Shown piece after piece: positions 7,894 to 10,593 of a stretch of 10,593 bases of DNA. A program made the position numbers and the translations under genes. Numbering within the stretch: the stretch's first letter is position 1; the number at the start of each line of letters is the position of its first letter. The notes beneath the pieces are model-generated. The model had not been told where the DNA came from, did no database searches, and saw nothing but the letters and a program-made list of their open reading frames with translations. Origin of the DNA: Thalassiosira profunda. Lineage: Eukaryota > Bacillariophyta > Thalassiosirophyceae > Thalassiosirales > Thalassiosiraceae. The stretch spans positions 1 to 10,593 of the forward strand of contig JALLAP010001856.1 in the NCBI GenBank assembly GCA_036939355.1, read 5' to 3'.

Positions 7894-8396
7894 GGCACGA
7901 TGTTCGTTTGCGGCTCTCCTCGAATTATGAGCGATTGGAGTGAAGGTGAAGATTCGACAGTGAGTGGTGTCGGTGCATTTTCAAGCCAGATGTGATGGGG
8001 GCCGCTTNTGGAGTGAAGGTGAAGATTCGACAGTGAGTGGTGTCGGTGCATTTTCAAGCCAGATGTGATGGGGGCCGCTTTCTGTGCACCTGCACTCTCC
8101 TCACATCGCACCGCGGGCCGAAGGAGCCGCGCGAGAATGACGCCCCCCAACTCACGCGCTGCACTGTGTTGGACGCAACGATGGACGTGATTGCCCCGCC
8201 GCTGCCTCGTACTGTAGGAGGGCCCCGCCTGTGGGCGCGCGCGGCGACAAGGCGACAAGTAAGAGAGGGCGAAGCAACATACTTGTTCCTACGTATGTAA
8301 GGATACCGCTGGGAGAGCGGAGCAAGCCGGCGCGTTGAGCGGACGTGCACCTCGTTGCGGCCTCCTGCCCGAAGCTCCTCGGCATAACCAACAACA
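7894..8396. promoter_or_regulatory. Divergent intergenic region between TauE/SafE and subtilase genes
   Basis: About 500 bp as assembled, but 73 bp of this is probably an assembly duplication (see the repeat at 7936-8080). It must hold both promoters and leaders. Upstream of the subtilase start there is a minimal start-stop pair, ATGTAA, at 8295-8300, about 97 nt before the main ATG. Other upstream ATGs (for example 8181) open short frames. No RNA gene or further conserved coding sequence is visible. Confidence 0.4.
7936..8080. repeat. Direct 72-bp perfect duplication around a single N (assembly gap)
   Basis: Bases 7936-8007 and 8009-8080 are identical over 72 bp, separated only by the N at 8008. 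Sequence repeating right up to an N on both sides is the signature of two overlapping contig ends placed next to each other without being merged. The true sequence probably has one copy. Confidence 0.9.
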
Positions 8397-9699
8397 ATGA
8401 GCACGGAGGAACCCAATGACGGAGCCGCCGCGGCTGGCAGCGAAGATGCGCAGGGTGGCATCAAGGAAACCATCTCTGAAGGCGCTGAAGCAGTCAATGA
8501 TACCCTCAGCACTTCTCCCACCGAATGGAGCACCGGCCAGATCGTTGGAGTGGCCGTTGGGGCGGCCGCGGCCCTCTTCCTCTTCCTGGGGGTGTGCTAT
8601 TGCTGCAGAAAGCGCCGCAAGGGCGGGAGTACGGGAAGGCGCAGCACGCGGCAGAGGATGGTTGCAACACGCAGGGCTGCCAAAGCAAATGGGGCGCAGA
8701 AGAGTTATGTGTTGCAACGCCCATACATCATTCGCGGCTCCGGGCAGGCCGTGAGTACGTCCCACCTGCCGCGAGGAGCGATCCTCCACGGCGCGGAGAA
8801 GCTGCGGTTAGCCAAGCTCACTGGTGCCGGCGTCCGTGTAGCGGTTATCGATAGCGGCATCGATGCGAACCACCCTGCACTCGATGGGGTAGTTCGCAAG
8901 AAGATTTGGTATCGAGCGGGCACCCCCTTGATCGAGGACGATCACGGAACGCACGTCGCGGGCACAATCCACTTCATGGCTCCACAGGCGGAGCTGTACG
9001 ATTATCGAGTCTTCGGAGCAACCGGCGAGGACGGGGATACCGCAATTGCATTGGCAATCCGGCAAGCGGTTTCTGACGGCTGCCAGATCATCAACATGTC
9101 ACTGCGGGTGAGTTTTCCCATCGTCCCTGCGGTCGAGAAGGCGGTCAAGTTCGCCGCAAGCAAGGGAATCGTGATGGTATGCGCTGCTGGAAACAGCGGC
9201 GATGGCGATCCCTCGACGAACGAAACGAAGGCCTTTCCGGCGCGGTGGAAGGAGACCATCAGCGTGGCTGCGGTGCGCAAGTCGGTCGGCAACCCCGTGG
9301 CCACCTTTTCGGAGAGCAATCCGGAAGTGGATTTCGCGGGCATTGGAGTGGAGGTGACGTCGCTCAAGCCAGGAGGCGGATATCAGAGCATGTCAGGCAC
9401 AAGNTTTCGCGGGCATTGGAGTGGAGGTGACGTCGCTCAAGCCAGGAGGCGGATATCAGCAGATGAGCGGCACAAGTATGGCCTCGCCTCACGTGGCCGG
9501 CCTGATCGCGGCCCTTATGAGTAACGGGGATTATAAGAACAGCCCAAAAAAGCTGAAGAAGGATCTGGCGTCGAAATTTGCCGTGGACATTGCCGCCGAA
9601 GGAAGGGACGACTCGACAGGGGTTGGTTTTGTCACATTCCTCTCGGAGGCGGAGTTCAACACAAAAGTGAGCCGAGGGAATGCGGCCCGGGCTTACTAG
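8397..9699 (+). CDS. Membrane-anchored subtilisin-like serine protease (S8), frame broken by an assembly gap
   Basis: The start ATG has a good context (caacaATGA). Residues 1-46 are acidic and Ala/Ser/Thr-rich. One hydrophobic helix (about 47-67) is followed by [11 protein letters not shown], a juxtamembrane Cys cluster (possible S-acylation) and a strongly basic linker. The catalytic domain runs from about 142 to 409: Asp in [13 protein letters not shown] (D152), His in [10 protein letters not shown] (H183), oxyanion Asn in CAAGNSGDG (N266), Ser in [12 protein letters not shown] (S336 after correction). No inhibitor_I9 propeptide or cleavable signal peptide is recognisable. As assembled, the frame shifts at the N at 9404 and would end at 9524 without the serine motif. 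Removing one 72-bp copy plus the N restores a 409-residue protein ending at 9699. I judge this a sequencing artefact, not a pseudogene. By the positive-inside rule the protease domain would face the cytosol, which is odd for the family. Confidence 0.87.
9332..9476. repeat. Direct 72-bp imperfect duplication around a single N inside the subtilase gene
   Basis: Bases 9332-9403 and 9405-9476 match over 72 bp apart from six differences confined to nine bases near the 3' end: AGC ATG TCA in the first copy against CAG ATG AGC in the second. In the protein this is GYQSMSGTS against GYQQMSGTS. The N is at 9404. Length and form equal those of the repeat at 7936-8080, so the cause is probably the same. 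Confidence 0.88.
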
Positions 9700-9817
9700 T
9701 CAACCATCAGACTGGAATGCATATTCATCAATCGTTGCATGGAGGAAACAGAGAGTGCTGTTGTAACCCATCCACTATTAATTAAACGCAGTGACTGCCT
9801 CCATGGCGTTTTCGAGA
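9700..9817. other. Short convergent intergenic region (subtilase / coatomer beta')
   Basis: Only 118 bp separate the two stop codons, so both 3' ends and polyadenylation signals must fit here or overlap. The segment is more AT-rich than its surroundings, with TTAATTAAA at about 9778-9786. No other feature is visible. Confidence 0.5.
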
Positions 9818-10593
9818 TTACCAGTCATCCCCAAAATCGTCGCCCATGTCGTCCTCCTTGGCCTTCGCCGCCTCCGCAGCAGCGGCCTCAGCTGCGGCAG
9901 CCTCTGCAGCAGCAGCTTCTTCGGCCGCTTTTGCTGCCGCAGCCTCTTCCGCAAGACGTTTTGCTTCAGCCTCCTGGGCCAGACGAGCCATCTCCGCCTC
10001 CTGTGCGAGACGAGCCATCTCCGCCTCCTGCGCAAGACGAGCGGTTTCCGCTTCCTGAGCCAAGCGAGCAGATTCGGCCGCGGCACCATCATCTTCGGCT
10101 GGATCGTCATCGTCCACTGGAGCCGGTGCAGGAGGGGCAGCAGGAGCCGGTGGAGGTGGAGGCGGTGCCGCCCCTCCACCGCCTCCTTGCGACTTCACCA
10201 AAGCAATCAGATCCAAATCCAAATCGTCCTTCGCCGTGGGATAGTCCGTCGCCGCTATTCCCGTCGCCTTGGTAGCCTCCCTCTGGGCCATGAACATTTG
10301 CTCCACCTGCAGCGCCACGGCCATGTCCGGAAACATGTCTGGATGGGTCGCCGGGTCCGCGAGGGCACCGGCCGCCGATTCGCTCACCTTGGAGAGATCC
10401 TCCTTCCAGAGGGAGACGATCTCCTCCACACGAGACGGGAGGTAGGTCCGGGCGAAGAAGGCTGCCTCAGGGAGTCGGTTGGTAGCAACGAGGAGGTTGG
10501 CACACTCCTCGACGTTGCCGGTGAGGAGGTAGGACACGAAGGCGATGTTGGTCTTGCCCTTCTCCTGGGCCATCTTGGCGAGGCGCTCCATTC
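9818..10593 (-). CDS. COPB2: Coatomer subunit beta' (beta'-COP), C-terminal part; 5' end outside window
   Basis: The frame is open at the right edge, so the Met at 10591 is internal and not the start. The first 105 or so visible residues match the C-terminal helical region of beta'-COP: NIAFVSYLLTGNVEECANLL, then RLPEAAFFARTYLPSRV, then LWKEDLSKVSESAAGALADP. Beta'-COP is a WD-repeat subunit of the COPI coat, which returns vesicles from Golgi to ER; its N-terminal propellers bind cargo dilysine motifs and lie outside the window. After about residue 135 the protein is unlike the animal or yeast tail. It has a Gly/Pro-rich linker, an acidic patch, four 9-residue ARLAQEAEx repeats, an EAAAA-type helix-forming run, and a final acidic DDFGDDW. 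No frameshift is seen. The stop is 118 bp from the convergent subtilase stop. Confidence 0.9.
   Translation of the reverse strand, partial: MERLAKMAQEKGKTNIAFVSYLLTGNVEECANLLVATNRLPEAAFFARTYLPSRVEEIVSLWKEDLSKVSESAAGALADPATHPDMFPDMAVALQVEQMFMAQREATKATGIAATDYPTAKDDLDLDLIALVKSQGGGGGAAPPPPPPAPAAPPAPAPVDDDDPAEDDGAAAESARLAQEAETARLAQEAEMARLAQEAEMARLAQEAEAKRLAEEAAAAKAAEEAAAAEAAAAEAAAAEAAKAKEDDMGDDFGDDW
9962..10069 (-). repeat. Four tandem 27-bp coding repeats (ARLAQEAE + T/M/A) in coatomer beta' tail
   Basis: Four consecutive 27-bp units encode ARLAQEAET, ARLAQEAEM twice and ARLAQEAEA, followed by a degenerate KRLAEEAAA. Third-position differences between units (for example the Ala and Leu codons) show they are not all recent copies. 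The downstream 9840-9960 encodes Ala/Glu runs of similar composition. Confidence 0.9.

Noticed and set aside
7936..8080. Genuine tandem duplication or regulatory repeat in the divergent promoter
   Set aside because: The copies abut a single N on both sides and have the same length as the other N-associated duplication, which fits an assembly artefact better.
8397..9524. Subtilase as a truncated pseudogene ending at 9524
   Set aside because: The break falls exactly at an N flanked by duplicated sequence; removing the duplication restores the frame and the canonical serine motif.
9962..10069. Regular 27-bp repeats as a CRISPR-like array
   Set aside because: No spacers; the units are in frame and encode a helical nonapeptide repeat inside a eukaryotic gene.
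9739..10275. 178-codon proline-rich open frame on the plus strand
   Set aside because: It is antisense to the coatomer beta' tail; the Pro/Gln/Leu bias is the mirror of the Ala/Glu repeat codons and no family motif is seen.
10589..10591. Met at the right edge as start of a 257-residue protein
   Set aside because: The frame is open past it and the matched region is the C-terminal part of beta'-COP, so this Met is internal.

Overview
This is a compact stretch of nuclear DNA from a eukaryote, most likely a photosynthetic alga of the stramenopile (heterokont, perhaps diatom) type. The eukaryotic evidence is direct. Three short introns of 74, 74 and 80 nt with GT..AG ends can be placed exactly. 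One gene encodes the tail of the coatomer beta'-subunit, and another encodes a Golgi-type GT64 glycosyltransferase. The algal evidence is weaker: the left edge holds the end of a sigma-70 factor (nuclear sigma factors serve plastid RNA polymerase), and the TruA-like protein starts with a signal peptide whose predicted cleavage site is Ala|Phe, as in heterokont plastid targeting. The genus is a guess that I leave open.

Layout, left to right: the 3' end of a sigma factor gene (+, 3-203); a GT64/exostosin-like type II membrane glycosyltransferase (-, 227-2155); a TruA-type tRNA pseudouridine synthase (+, from about 2489 to 3895); a PrsW-family intramembrane protease with cysteine-rich PLAC8-like segments (-, 3949-5990, one intron); a TauE/SafE-family anion exporter (-, 6366-7893, two introns); a membrane-anchored subtilisin-like protease (+, 8397-9699); and the 3' end of the coatomer beta' (COPB2) gene (-, 9818 to beyond 10593). 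Three convergent pairs have very short gaps (23, 53 and 118 bp). Two divergent pairs share intergenic regions of about 330 and 500 bp. The genes are not an operon or an evident pathway; several encode membrane or secretory-pathway proteins, which is probably chance.

The assembly has two defects of the same form. At 8008 and at 9404 a single N is flanked on both sides by copies of the same 72 bp. The first copy pair is identical and lies in the TauE/subtilase intergenic region. The second lies within the subtilase coding region, breaks its frame just before the catalytic serine, and its two copies differ at six bases. Collapsing one copy plus the N (73 nt) restores a 409-residue reading frame. 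These are most simply unmerged contig ends, not biology. No previously undescribed system stands out. The best leads are the PLAC8-PrsW domain combination, the unusual topology of the subtilase, the lineage-specific tail on coatomer beta', and the signal-peptide-bearing TruA.
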